Assembly: GCA_033725935.1 (NCBI GenBank)
Contig: MU867062.1
Location: 124,001-188,000 of the forward strand
Length of the DNA stretch: 64,000 nucleotides
Direction: 5' to 3'
DNA from: Cladorrhinum sp. PSN259
Taxonomy: Eukaryota > Ascomycota > Sordariomycetes > Sordariales > Podosporaceae
The notes below the pieces were generated by a model, which saw nothing but the letters and a program-made list of their open reading frames with translations, had not been told where the DNA came from and searched no databases. This document shows positions 45,954 to 57,300 of this stretch, piece by piece (the stretch's first letter is position 1; every line of letters begins with the position of its first letter). Both the position numbers and the translations under genes were made by a program.

Positions 45954-48900
45954 ATGCCGCCACCTCAACCGACGTCGAAGCAGGCGTCCCCGCCACCAGA
46001 CTACAAGGCTATCAAGAAGCAATGGGAGGCAGCAAAACACGCAAAGGACGCTGCGGCTGCAGAGAAGAAGCTTGCTGCTGCAGCTGCTTCTGCGGCCGCC
46101 GCTGGTGGAGCAAAGGAGGAGCCGAAAGATCCCAACAATGCTCGGGATAGAGCAAGAGCGGCGCTCGAGGAGGCGCGCAAGAAGGCATACCAGTCGCGCT
46201 GGCTGTGGACGGCGGCTTTCTGGGTCTGGATGCTGGCCGTCCATGTCGCGGGCATTGGGTACTTTACAAGCGGTTTCCTGTTGACGCGTCTGGTGCTGGA
46301 GGATAAGTCCAAGTGCGATGCGCCACCGACTCTCAATACTTCCTCGTCAGTAGACGTTTTACCGGCATGGAGTGGCAAGGGCACTGTTGATGGAGGTTGC
46401 TGGCATCCCAGGACGTTTGAGCGCGCGGTGGTGGTACTTATTGATGCGCTGCGGTACGACTTTACTGTACCGGTCAAGGACGATGAGGCTTTCCATAATG
46501 CGTTCCCGTTCATGTACGATACGGCCGTTAAGTCACCAAACAAAGCATTCTTGAGGCCGTTCATTGCGGATCCACCCACATCGACACTTCAGCGCCTAAA
46601 GGGGTTGATGACGGGTACATTACCCACGTTTGTGGACCTGGGCAGCAGCTTTTCTGGAACAGCAATCGATGAGGATAACCTACTCATGCAACTTCGGGAT
46701 GCTGGTAAGCGAATTGTGCATCTTGGAGATGATACATGGGAGTCTTTGTTCCCGGGTTACTTCGAGGGGAACCTCAGTAGGCCGTACGATAGCTTCAATG
46801 TCTGGGACTTGCATACGGTTGACAATGGCGTGATTGAGAACATCTTCCCTGTTTTAGAAAAGAAGGCCCAGTGGGACCTTCTGGTTGGGCACCTTTTGGG
46901 GGTTGATCATGCTGGCCATCGTTACGGCCCGAATCACCCCGAGATGACCAAGAAGCTGCGCCAGATGGATGGGTTCGTTCGGGATCTCGCAGCCAAGATC
47001 GACGACAAGACAGTGTTGATTGTCATGGGGGATCACGGGATGGACAGCAAGGGCGATCATGGAGGTGAAAGTGACGATGAAGTTCAGGCTGCTTTGTGGA
47101 TGTACTCGCCTAAGGGTATCTTCGGCAGGACGAAGCCCGAGTATGCCACGCCTCCGCCTACAGCTGATATACGACCTGTGAACCAGATCGACTTGGTACC
47201 AACCCTTGCTCTGATGCTTGGTATTCCCATTCCTTTCAATAGCCTAGGCCGGCCGATCGAGGAGGTATTTGCAGGCGCTCGTGGAAATGCCTGGAACGTC
47301 CTCGCCGCAGCCGAACGGATTGCAGCGGCTGGTATCAAGCGGTACCAGGCCTCCTATTTCAAAGCTCGAGGAATCGAGCAGTCTTCTGCTCCTGGTTCGC
47401 CCGCTGATCTCTGGAACAAGGCCGAGGCTCTGGTTCCGGCGGGCAAGAAGCAGGATTGGCCTGCGGTCCATTCGGCCTTTGCCGCCTACCAGACAGAGAC
47501 TCTGCACCGTTGCAAGGTTTTATGGGCTCGCTTTGACGTCAAGAGCATGATCACCGGTGTTGTAATCATGGCATTCGGACTTTTTGCTCTCATTGCCTAT
47601 ATTTCGAAGGGGGCAGATGACGAGGATGCGGTCGACGACCCTGAACTCGACGCCGCTGAGAAGAGCTTGCAGCTTCATGGAATCAAGGCAGAAGGAGAAG
47701 CTGCGGCGGCTGAAAGTCTTGAGAAGCGTCTTGTCTTCGCTGCTCTTCTTGGCTGGTTCCCTGGATTCTTTGGCGGCATGCTTCATGCTTACCTCGCTGG
47801 GTCTGGTGACTGGTACCGTGGTGCTGCTTTAGCAGCCCTGACAAGTCTGGCAACCGTCACCGTCTCACTGTATGAGGCCAGGGAAACCTTCTACAACATC
47901 TTGCCAAAGTCTCTCTGGGGATGGATGGCGGTGGCTTTTACAGTCAGTCAATCTGTTGGCTTCGCCTCGAACTCATACACGATCTGGGAGGATTCGATGC
48001 TCATGTTCTTTATGACGACCTTCGGCTTGGTCTCAGCTCTCTCAGCCCTCAGGCTCCCGTCTAAGGCGGAGCGTTACATGAGTATCTACCACTCGGTGAT
48101 TTTTGTCCTCCTCGGGCGCCTGGCTTCCGGGTCCAAGCTTTGCCGCGAGGAGCAAATGCCCTACTGCACTTCAACCTACTACGCCTCAGCCACATCTTCA
48201 ACCTCTGCTATCTGGCAGCTCGTAATCCCTTTCCTTGTCTGTGTCATTCTCCCGTCGATCGTCAAGGCCTTTATGCAGCCTACCAAGTCGTACGAAGGCC
48301 TAGCTCCTAACTGGGTCGGTTACGTCTTCCGTGTTGGTCTGCTCATGTCAGCCCTGTATTGGGTATTGGACGCCGCTGACAACGGCAACTGGATCTCTAA
48401 CTTGCCCGAAAAGATGCTCAAGAATATCAGTGTTCTCGACGCCCAGATGGTTTTGGGCCTTGCCTTCGTGGCTGGAACCACGGCATTCATCTGGGCCCCT
48501 CCCTGCGTCTCGATCGTTACTTCTGCTTCCCCATCGGAACCTCGCAGAGCCCAGGTTGCCATCCTTGGCTATGGCAATGCCCATGGTGCGCGGTATCTTC
48601 TCTTGCCGCTAAATATCCTCACCGCTATCATTCTCCTATCCAAACCAATGGGTGGCGGCGCCATGGCGCTCATGTTCTGGCAGACCCTCTCCCTCTTGGA
48701 GATCTTGGATCTCAACAATCTTGTGTCGGAACCGATCGGACCCGTCATGCTCGCTCTGCTTGGAACCTTCTACTTCTTCAAGACGGGCCACCAGGCAGTC
48801 TTAAGCTCAATTCAGTGGGACTCGGCCTTCATCCCTCTACACACGATCAGGTACCCGTGGACGCCTATCGTGGTAGCGCTGAATACTTTTGGTGGACAAA

Positions 48901-49208
48901 TTCTTGCTGCCGTCTCCGTCCCGCTCATTGTGCTCTGGAAGTCCGCTCCTAACAGGAAACGCATCCTCCCCAACGTGAGCAGGGTGCTGGGCATGTTTCT
49001 GGCTTACTTTGCGGTGGAGAGTCTGGCGACTATGATGTGGGCCGGCCACTTGAGGAGACACTTGATGCTTTATCGGGTGTTTATGCCGCGCTTCCTGACG
49101 GCAGCGCTCGTGCTGGTTGTTGTGGACTTGGTCGGCATCGTGGTGAGCTTGACGGGTGTGAGGATAAATACTATTGCTATTGGTGAGGTTTTTGGCTGGG
49201 CTGAGTAA
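45954..49208 (+). CDS. GPI13: GPI ethanolamine phosphate transferase 3 (Gpi13 / PIG-O)
   Basis: Intronless, 1084 aa. It adds phosphoethanolamine to the third mannose of the GPI precursor in the ER lumen, the bridge later joined to proteins. An Ala/Lys-rich cytosolic N-terminus of about 80 residues precedes the first membrane segment (about 85-110). The lumenal alkaline-phosphatase-like catalytic domain follows: metal-binding Asp164 in LIDALRYDF, a candidate nucleophile Thr in DPPTSTLQR (205-214), Asp318/His322 in VDHAGHRYGP, and the GDHGMDSKGDHGGES cluster (359-373). The C-terminal half (from about residue 525) has many hydrophobic segments. STLQRLKGLMTG and GDHGMDSKGDHGGES are the variants typical of Gpi13/PIG-O rather than Mcd4 or Gpi7. 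The ATG at 45954 has A at -3 and is the first in frame. The yapsin in this window carries a GPI signal, so the pathway is relevant to a neighbour, though not as a cluster. Confidence 0.94.
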   Translation: MPPPQPTSKQASPPPDYKAIKKQWEAAKHAKDAAAAEKKLAAAAASAAAAGGAKEEPKDPNNARDRARAALEEARKKAYQSRWLWTAAFWVWMLAVHVAGIGYFTSGFLLTRLVLEDKSKCDAPPTLNTSSSVDVLPAWSGKGTVDGGCWHPRTFERAVVVLIDALRYDFTVPVKDDEAFHNAFPFMYDTAVKSPNKAFLRPFIADPPTSTLQRLKGLMTGTLPTFVDLGSSFSGTAIDEDNLLMQLRDAGKRIVHLGDDTWESLFPGYFEGNLSRPYDSFNVWDLHTVDNGVIENIFPVLEKKAQWDLLVGHLLGVDHAGHRYGPNHPEMTKKLRQMDGFVRDLAAKIDDKTVLIVMGDHGMDSKGDHGGESDDEVQAALWMYSPKGIFGRTKPEYATPPPTADIRPVNQIDLVPTLALMLGIPIPFNSLGRPIEEVFAGARGNAWNVLAAAERIAAAGIKRYQASYFKARGIEQSSAPGSPADLWNKAEALVPAGKKQDWPAVHSAFAAYQTETLHRCKVLWARFDVKSMITGVVIMAFGLFALIAYISKGADDEDAVDDPELDAAEKSLQLHGIKAEGEAAAAESLEKRLVFAALLGWFPGFFGGMLHAYLAGSGDWYRGAALAALTSLATVTVSLYEARETFYNILPKSLWGWMAVAFTVSQSVGFASNSYTIWEDSMLMFFMTTFGLVSALSALRLPSKAERYMSIYHSVIFVLLGRLASGSKLCREEQMPYCTSTYYASATSSTSAIWQLVIPFLVCVILPSIVKAFMQPTKSYEGLAPNWVGYVFRVGLLMSALYWVLDAADNGNWISNLPEKMLKNISVLDAQMVLGLAFVAGTTAFIWAPPCVSIVTSASPSEPRRAQVAILGYGNAHGARYLLLPLNILTAIILLSKPMGGGAMALMFWQTLSLLEILDLNNLVSEPIGPVMLALLGTFYFFKTGHQAVLSSIQWDSAFIPLHTIRYPWTPIVVALNTFGGQILAAVSVPLIVLWKSAPNRKRILPNVSRVLGMFLAYFAVESLATMMWAGHLRRHLMLYRVFMPRFLTAALVLVVVDLVGIVVSLTGVRINTIAIGEVFGWAE

Positions 49209-50235
49209 GAGAAGCTTTTAATTGCTCAAAAGTGGGAGAGGAAAGGGGAGCAAAAATAAAAAGATCATGAAGGCGGTTCAGCACATTTGGTTTTTATCTA
49301 TTGGTTGGGATTGTGTATACCAAAATTTTGAAGGAAGGGCGGAGCAAAACGGAAAAGTTTGTTTTTGCTCTTTCTCTACACGTTTGCTTGTCCTGATTCA
49401 CATGTATATACTATTAATGAAGAATGTATGTATTAATCGTCTTTCCCTTTGTTCACTGGTGTTGGGGCAATGGAATAAGGAAAAGGATTCTATGACCAAA
49501 CTTCTGCTGCCTGTAAATGCCGGCTTGACCCATGCATTGTTGATTCATTGGACTCGGGAAAGGGGGATTATGGAGAAACTGTTCACCAGGTGGGCTCCAA
49601 TCTGCTTGTATCTGTGAGACAAGTGAATGCAAACTTGGGCATTACAACCGTAGGGAATGTCAATGTCAAATGGAAGAAGAAGAGGTCACTTCTTTTTCAA
49701 CACATCGTTCGCAGGGACAATCAAGATCAAAAGATCCTGCCAAATGGCAAAAAATCTCATTTTTACTACATACACCGTGGTATCATATATCCCGAGCCTT
49801 CCCCGCCCATGGCTGTCTGAAACTTCACACGCGCACTGCTTGGTGAAGGCAGACCGTTATTGGGCCCGAGCTCACTTCTTGTTGAAGAAGAAGCTCTACA
49901 GGCCGACTCTTCAAAACCAATTCCCCAACCAACACCCAGCCCAAAAAATAACACTATCGATTTTTCGATTCCCATAAAACGCCGTGTTGAGAATGGCGAC
50001 CACATCCCAAAACATGCTAATGCTGTTGCTGTTGAAACAGATCCGGATTTTCCCCTTGCCCACCGACGCCGAGTTGAAATGGCGCTCCCATTGAGGTATC
50101 ATCTATCCACCCATATTTTTATAAACCGTCCCGTTAGAGAACCCCAAAATGCTAATGCTGTTGAAAAAAATCCGGAAAAAGCACATTATACATCGTCTGG
50201 CGATGATGTTTATTTAAAAGTTGAAGCCATGGCGC
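49209..50235. other. Convergent intergenic region between GPI13 and MET6
   Basis: Two 3' UTRs facing each other. It contains a TGTATATA element 3' of GPI13 (49403-49410) and an imperfect direct repeat at 50006-50050 and 50142-50180. An open frame at 49860-50279 covers the repeat and overlaps MET6 antisense; judged non-coding. Confidence 0.55.
50006..50180. repeat. Imperfect direct repeat of about 40 bp
   Basis: Copies at 50006-50050 and 50142-50180 share CCCAAAA, then TGCTAATGCTGTTG, then an A-rich spacer and ATCCGGA. The first copy has a 6-bp GCTGTT insertion. Located 3' of MET6. Confidence 0.75.
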
Positions 50236-52739
50236 TTAAGCCTTGGTGTACTTCGCCCGGAAGTACTTGGCCGCGTTGACCATGTGGGTGAGGGCACCCT
50301 TGACCTCCTCCCAGTTGCGGGTCTTGAGACCGCAGTCGGGGTTGATCCAGAGCTGCTCGGGCTTGACTGTGTACACAGTTAGTAGGCTGCTTCATCATCC
50401 ATGTTCAAGGGGCAAAATCTTACGGTACTCGAGCATCTCAGAGATGCGCTGCTTGAACTCAGCCTCATCAGGAACACGAGGGGAGTGGATGTCGTAGACA
50501 CCGGGGCCGATGTGGCGGGGGTAAGACTCGTCAATGAAGACCTTGAGGAGCTTGGCATCGGACTTGGAGTTCTCGATGGAGAGGACATCGGCATCGAGAG
50601 CAGCAATGGCATGGAAGAAGTCCTGGAACTCAGAGTAGCAGAAGTGGGAGTGAATCTGAGTGGAGTCCTCGACACCAGCAGTGGCGAGCTTGAAGCTGTC
50701 AACGGCCCACTTGAGGTAGGCGTCACGCTCGGCACCCTTGCGGAGAGGGAGACCCTCACGGAGGGCAGGCTCATCGACCTGGATGACGAAGATGCCGTTG
50801 GCCTCGAGATCGACGACCTCGTCACGGAGGGCCAGAGCGAGCTGCTGGCACTGAACGGACTGGTGAACATCGTCACGGGGGAAAGACCACCGGAGGCAGG
50901 TGACGGGACCAGTAAGCATGCCCTTCATGGGCTTCTTGGAGATCGAAGCGGCATACTTGGACTCCTTGACAGTCATGGGAGCAGGGCGAGAGATGTCACC
51001 GACAATGATGGGGGGGCGGACGCAGCGGGAGCCGTAAGATTGAACCCAGGCGTGGGTGGTGAACACGTAGCCCTGGAGGCGCTCGCCAAAGTACTGAACC
51101 ATGTCGTTACGTTCGGGCTCACCGTGGACGTAGACGTCAAGGTCAAGCTCATCCTGAATCTGGACGGCGAGGTCGATCTCCTTCTTAATGAAGTTGTCGT
51201 ACTCCTCCTCGGTGATCTCACCCTTGGTGAACTTATTACGCTTGACACGGATCTCGCTGGTCTGGGGGAAAGAACCAATGGTGGTGGTGGGAAAGAGGGG
51301 AAGGCTGAGGTGCTTGACCTGCTGGGCATAGCGGCTGTCGAAGCCAGTCTTGCGGTTGTGCTGCTCAGGGGTGACAGCAGCCTGGCGCTCCTTGACCTTG
51401 GGGTCGTTGGTGCGAGTCGACTCAGCACGAGCCTTGATGGAGGCAGCGTTGGCCTCAAGCTCAGTCTTCACGGCCTCAGGAGCAGTAACGGCCTTGGCCA
51501 GGATGGCAACCTCCTTGACCTTCTCGGAAGCGAAAGAGAACCACTCATAGACATCAGCGGGGAGCTTCTTCTCGCTGGCGAGAGTGTGGGGGGTGTGTAG
51601 CAAAGAGCTGGAGGTGGCAACGATGACACGGTCCTCGCCGAGGGCCTTGATGGCAGTCTGGAGGAGACCAAGAGACTTTGCGAAGTTGTTCTTCCAGATG
51701 TTGCGGCCGTCGACAACACCGGCGGAGAGGATCTGAGTGGGGCCGAGCTGCTTGACGACAGGCTCGAGCTGCTCGGGGTTGCGGACAAGGTCGATATGAA
51801 TACCCTGAACGCCAGTGAAAGCAGGGATGATGTCGAAGTTGTGGACAATGTCACCGAAGTAGGTGGCGACAGTGATGGCAGGGATCTCGCTGCCAGCGGC
51901 AGCGAAAGCCTCATAGGCGGGCTTGAAAGCAGCCTTGACCTCAGGCTTGAGGTCAAAGACGAGGACAGGCTCGTCGATCTGGACGGACTCGGCACCGGCA
52001 GCCTTGAGGGCCTTCAGGAGATCAATGTAGACAGGGACGAGCTTGTCGAGGAGGGAGATGGGGTCAACGGAAGAGCCACGGTCAGCCTTGCCAAGGGCAA
52101 GGAAGGAGACAGGGCCGACGAGGACGGGGCGGGTCTGGATACCGGCCTCCTTGGCCTCGAGGAACTCGCGGACAGGCTTGGGGTTCTCGGCTAGGGAGAA
52201 AGTCTGGTTGTCCTGAAGAGTAGGCTTGACGTAGTGGTAGTTGGAGTCAAACCACTTGACCATCTCCAAGGCGGGGACATCGACACCGCCCTTCTGGTGG
52301 CCACGGCCCATGGCGAAGTACTCATCGAGAGGGGAGAGCTTCTGCTTGGTGTAACGCTCGGGAACGGCCTATATAGAGAAGGGTGGTCAGCAACGGAACC
52401 AATTGGTGATATATTTTGGAGGAAGATTCATGGCTGTAACCCACATTGAAGAACTGGATGTGGTCCAAGACGTGGTCGTAGTGGGCGAAGTCGTTGGAAG
52501 GGATGATATCGACACCGGCCTCCTTCTGAATCTTCCAGTGGGCGAGACGGAGTCTCTTGCCCTCGGCGAGGAGGTCCTCCTGGGAGAGCTTGCCAGCCCA
52601 GTAAGCCTCGTTGGCCTTCTTGAGGTCACGAAGGACACCCATGCGGCTGGAATATCATCTCTGTCAGCCCAATTGATCACAAAACAATTTTATACGTGGT
52701 GGCAACTTACGGGAAACCCAAAACTGCTGACTGAACCAT
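50236..52739 (-). CDS. MET6: Cobalamin-independent methionine synthase
   Basis: Four exons, 52739-52711, 52646-52445, 52368-50424 and 50366-50236, encode 768 aa, the normal length for MetE/Met6. Introns are 64, 76 and 57 nt. The enzyme transfers the methyl group of 5-methyl-tetrahydropteroyl-polyglutamate to homocysteine in the cytosol. The first exon encodes [10 protein letters not shown], and exon 2 continues [16 protein letters not shown], the conserved N-terminus. Zinc/homocysteine ligands are present in the C-terminal barrel: His652 and Cys654 (HFCYSEF), Glu676 and Cys737 (NPDCGLKTR). Third-position C/G bias is very strong, which fits an abundant protein. Intron 2 uses donor GTGGGT, giving the junction FFN-AVPERYT. 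Transcription is divergent from PAN1 and convergent with GPI13. Confidence 0.96.
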
Positions 52740-54356
52740 GTTCGAGATGTGGGGGATGCGGATTATGTGTTTGAAGGGTATAATTCTGCACAGTGACCTC
52801 TGCTTTGGGCCTGTTCGTACTTCAGGTCGCAAAGAGGAGAGGGATGTGTGAGGAAGAAAAGAGGGAGAGGATTAAAGTTCGGAACGGAATGAGAGAGAAG
52901 AAAGAAATAGGACAACGCAGAGGGGAGGAGTGGGTGCATTTTGACTCTGGGAGCTCAGGGCAACCGGGCACTTTCAGTGGCCGGGATCGGTGGGGGTGTC
53001 CACCGCTGGTTCGGAGCCTGACCGCCTTGGGAAGGATTGTCTCAACACTCAAGTCTCTGTTGGTGGGGCAGCAAAAGTAAAAATTCGGGTCTTTGGTGTT
53101 CTGCTGCCAATTGTCACCATTTTCTTCTCATTACCTCTTTGTTTGGTTCCCGCCGTAGCCTGGTGAGCCCTGCTTCCACCCCTCCTTCACCCCTCCGGGG
53201 CGTGAACGCTATCGGGACTGCAGATGATGTGACCCAAGACCCGAGGTGGACCGGGTTTTCTCGCATCATTAAGAGGAGCCTGTCTCCGCGAACCGGGCTC
53301 CAATTGTACACAGATTGCTCCAGTTGATTGCATCCGAAGAGTCGAGGGGCTAGACTTTTTCACCGCCTAATACCCCCTCAAAATGCACCGAAGGGGGGGT
53401 AGTACAAAATGTGTGTGAAAAAGTCTTTGTGCGGGCACCGCGCTACGAGCAGACACCTACCTTGCTCCCAATCACACAATGTTAAAATCTCTTCAGTTTG
53501 TGACTTTTGTCTCATTTTATTCACATCAACCATGGCAAATGCCTTCGATTCCCATCGGAACGGGCTCGGCACTCACTCAGTTACTCAGAGCTCAGAAACT
53601 CCACCTCGAATGATCACATCATTCAAATTTCGCTGGGGTTAAGAGCTCCTTCACAGCTCTGAGCAGCTCACCCTGGTTCGCACACGGTGACATAGGTGCG
53701 GGGTTGGAGGTGAGACCGGAGTTCAACGGGCCTCCCCGCCACCCCTGGCCGTGAACGCACTGACTGGCCGGAAGATTATTAGAATGCCTGAATTTTTAAA
53801 ACTCACCGAACATCGTGCCTTGAATTTAAGGCTAAATAATGCCCCGTGCTCAAAAGGTGCATCTTCAGGAACTGCCACATAATTTGCATAAGTGCATATC
53901 TTCTTATCAGCTTATCGGAGTTATGTAAATAACACTCCTTACTGATAAGATGATAAGGGAGATGATGATGCAGTTCAGCCACCCCTGACTGATGGAGCAC
54001 CTTCTGTCTGTCGCCTGTTGCGCTCTGAGAAACGACGCTGGACTCTGATTGCTCAACCACAACCAGACTTGGAAGCCAACAACTGCCTCGGCCTCGCACA
54101 GGCGTCGTCATCAACTCGCTCATTCACCACGCCTCCACATAACCATCATTTTTGTTGACTCTCTTTATTTCTAATTAATTCAAATCCCGCAAGCACTGTC
54201 GAGGACAGCGAGGCCATTTCCCGCCGGTTCCCCCTTTTCCCGCTCCAAGCCGAACGACGACGGCTTCGTCGCCGAAACTGACACCGACACCCTCACTCCG
54301 CCGATCCTGATCTGCCTTTGACTTCGAATTGAGGTGGCCAACCGCCGACCACCAAG
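52740..54356. other. Divergent intergenic region between MET6 and PAN1
   Basis: A 1.6-kb shared upstream region. It contains a cluster of four GATA-type sites (53903-53957). No coding region or RNA gene is supported; two GGTTCG-containing segments (about 53282-53300 and 53673-53690) are not tRNAs. Confidence 0.6.
53903..53957. promoter_or_regulatory. Cluster of four GATA-factor sites
   Basis: CTTATCAG and CTTATC in tandem at 53903-53916, then TGATAAG twice in tandem at 53943-53957, so two HGATAR pairs face each other within 55 bp. The outer sites form the inverted repeat CTTATCAG...CTGATAAG. It lies about 400 bp upstream of PAN1 and 1.2 kb upstream of MET6. Confidence 0.5.
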
Positions 54357-57300
54357 ATGTATTCGAATCCGAATTCGTTCCTGGGTGGGAATAGCCTCCG
54401 TCCCGGGCCCCAGCAATTTGGGAGTTCGTTTGGCGCTGGGGCTGGTCAACCACAACAACAGCCTCAGCAACCAGGCCCCTTTGCTCCGCAGCCTACGGGA
54501 TATGCTCAGACGCCACTTCAGCAGCAATATACAGGCTACCCGGGACTGCAGCCTCAGCCAGGACAGCTTCAGCCGCAGTTCACCGGCTACGGACAAGTCC
54601 CACAGCAGAATGTTTCGGCAGCCGCGCCGCCAATGCCGGCGATGCCCCCTCAGTTCCAGCAGCAATTCCAGCAGCAGCAACCAAGCCCATTCGGCGCCAC
54701 TGCTAGCCAGTCGACTCCCCAGGCCTTGGCACCGCCTCCTGCTGCTCCGATGAAACCGCAGCCAACCGGCTTCCATGAAATGGCTGCTTCTTTCCAAACT
54801 GCCGGTGGTTCCAAACCAGCAGCCAGCTCAGCCCCGAGACAGGCAAACAAGATTCCCAACATCCGTCTCTCTTTCATCACGGCGCAGGATCAAGCAAAAT
54901 TCGAAACTCTCTTCAAGTCTGCTGTGGGTGATGGGCAAACTACCATGTCTGGAGAGAAGGCCAGGGATCTTTTGCTGCGCTCGAGGTTGGACGGCGACTC
55001 TTTGTCCCATATTTGGTATGTTTTGGGTGTTTCTTTGGTCTGTTTCTGTTTTTATATACTAAAATTCGAGTTTTCAGGACATTGGCAGATACCACGAGAT
55101 CGGGACAGCTACATTTTCCTGAATTTGCGCTAGCGATGTACCTTTGCAACCTGAAGCTTACCGGGAAGTCTCTCCCTACAACTCTGCCTGAGAATATCAA
55201 AAATGAGGTGTCCAGCATGGTGGATATCATCAATTTTAGCATCGCGGAGGATGCAGCTTCTGGGTCCACTCTCACTGCGAACACTTCCGACTTTAGTCTC
55301 AGACAGAATACGGCCACGCCTCCCGTCATTCAACATCCGCAACCGCAGCCATCGAATTCGCAGATCTTGCAGGCGCAGATGACCGGGTTCCCTACCCAGC
55401 AGACTGGGTTCCTGGGCCAGCCTCAGGGGCTCCAGCCTCAACAGACAGGGATGCCCCAGGCCATGGGATATACTGGCCCCCGGCCCCCCATGCCGCCGAT
55501 GCCCACCGGGTTCGGCTCCAGCTTGGCGCCCAATGCCGGTCCCGGCGGTATGGTTGCTCCGCTGAACGCTCAACCCACCGGGATGCCTGGCCAGTGGGGT
55601 CTTGTGAACACTCCCGCTACTGGTCTTCCGCTCATTGATGCCCTACAAGCACGCATGATGCCTCAGCAAGGCCGGGAGCAACAGAATTATACCACTGCCG
55701 GGCTTCAAGGAAATGCCGTCATTCCATGGGCAATCACAAAAGATGAAAAAACCAGATATGATTCCCTTTTCCATGCTTGGGATGGTCTCCACAAAGGCTT
55801 CATTGCAGGCGCCCAGGCCATTGAAATCTTTGGTCAAAGTGGCTTAGAAAAACCCGACCTCGAGCGAATTTGGACGTTAGCCGACAATGGCAATAAGGGA
55901 CGCCTGGATATGGACGAGTTTGCTGTGGCGATGCACTTGATCTATCGCAAGCTGAATGGATACCCGATTCCTAATCAGCTTCCACCTGAGCTTGTTCCCC
56001 CATCCACCAGAAATTTTAGTCAGACTCTCGGCACACTCAAAAATATGCTACATCAAGAGTCTGAGTACCGCAAGAACTCCGGAGCGGCCTTGCTGCCCCA
56101 AAAGACTGGCGTCAGCTATCTTAAAGGCCATTCTTTCAAGAATGCCGGGGGCGCTTTTGGCAACCGTAAGGATGCGACTGTGTACAAGAATGATGATGAC
56201 GCAGTGGGTTACCGGTCTAGCGCTCGCCGCAGAGTCGGCAATAATTCGCCTCGACCAGAATCCCCGGCATCTGTAAACTCCAATGATGAGCTTACTATCG
56301 ATCAGTTACGCAAGAAGATACGGGAGAGACAGGTATTGCTTGATGCAATGGACTTTACTGATGAGAAAAATGCGGAAGAGGATGACATTCTCGACAGACG
56401 CGATCGCCGTGAGGCCGAAGAATTGTATCGTCGTATCAGACGTATTCAAGAGGATATTGATAGTCACCCAGATGCCTCTCTGATCAGCGGAGACTCCGAG
56501 GCTGAGAGGAGATCACTCAAGCGACAGCTTCAAAACTTGACTGACAAGATTCCCCAGCTAGCATCCGAGGTTAGAAAGACCGAGAAGGCTATTGCTGATG
56601 CGAGATTGGAGCTTTTCCGCGTTAAGGATGCTAAAGCCCACCCCAGCAGTGCTGCCGCAATTATTGGAACCGGTCCTGGCGGTGCTATTACTGAATCCGA
56701 TAGACTCAAGGCGCGAGCCAAGGCTATGATGCAGCAGCGCACCGCTGCCCTTACTGGCAAGAAGATTGATGTAAGCAACGACGATCTTGACGCGCCAAAG
56801 CGGTTAGAGGAGGAGAGCATCAAGGTACGGACCGAGAAGGAGAATAACGAGCGGATGGTTCGGGACATTGAGGACAGCGTTCGTGAGTTTTCAAAGGGCA
56901 TCGAGGACAATCTGAAAGAAGGAGCCCAGGACTCGACTACGGAACACGAGAGACGCCGTTGGGAGGATGGTCTTGGTGTTGAGGATGAGGTCAGGGACTT
57001 CATCTTTGATCTTCAGCGCTCCAGTCGCAGTGCTCGAATTAGGTCTCAAGACCGCAAGCCCACGCAAGAGCCGACAAGAGCAGAGGCCCCTATCTCTGCT
57101 CGCGTCGAGAGTCCAGCCTCGGTCTCGCGCACTTCTACCCCTACAGCCTCGGCCGCCGGAGGTGGTTCCTACTCATCCTACAAAACACCCGAGGAGCGGG
57201 CTGCGTTCATCAAGCAACAAGCAGAGCAACGCATGGCCGAGCGTCTTGCCGCTCTAGGAATCAAAGCCCCTACCAAACCTGGAGAGACTGCGACTCAGCG

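Noticed and set aside
49860..50279. 139-codon frame containing the NANAV-type repeat
   Set aside because: Runs antisense into the last MET6 exon, has no strong start and lies where two 3' UTRs converge.
53270..53700. Possible tRNA from GGTTCG segments
   Set aside because: The sequences do not continue into a GGTTCRANNCC B box and no cloverleaf can be drawn.
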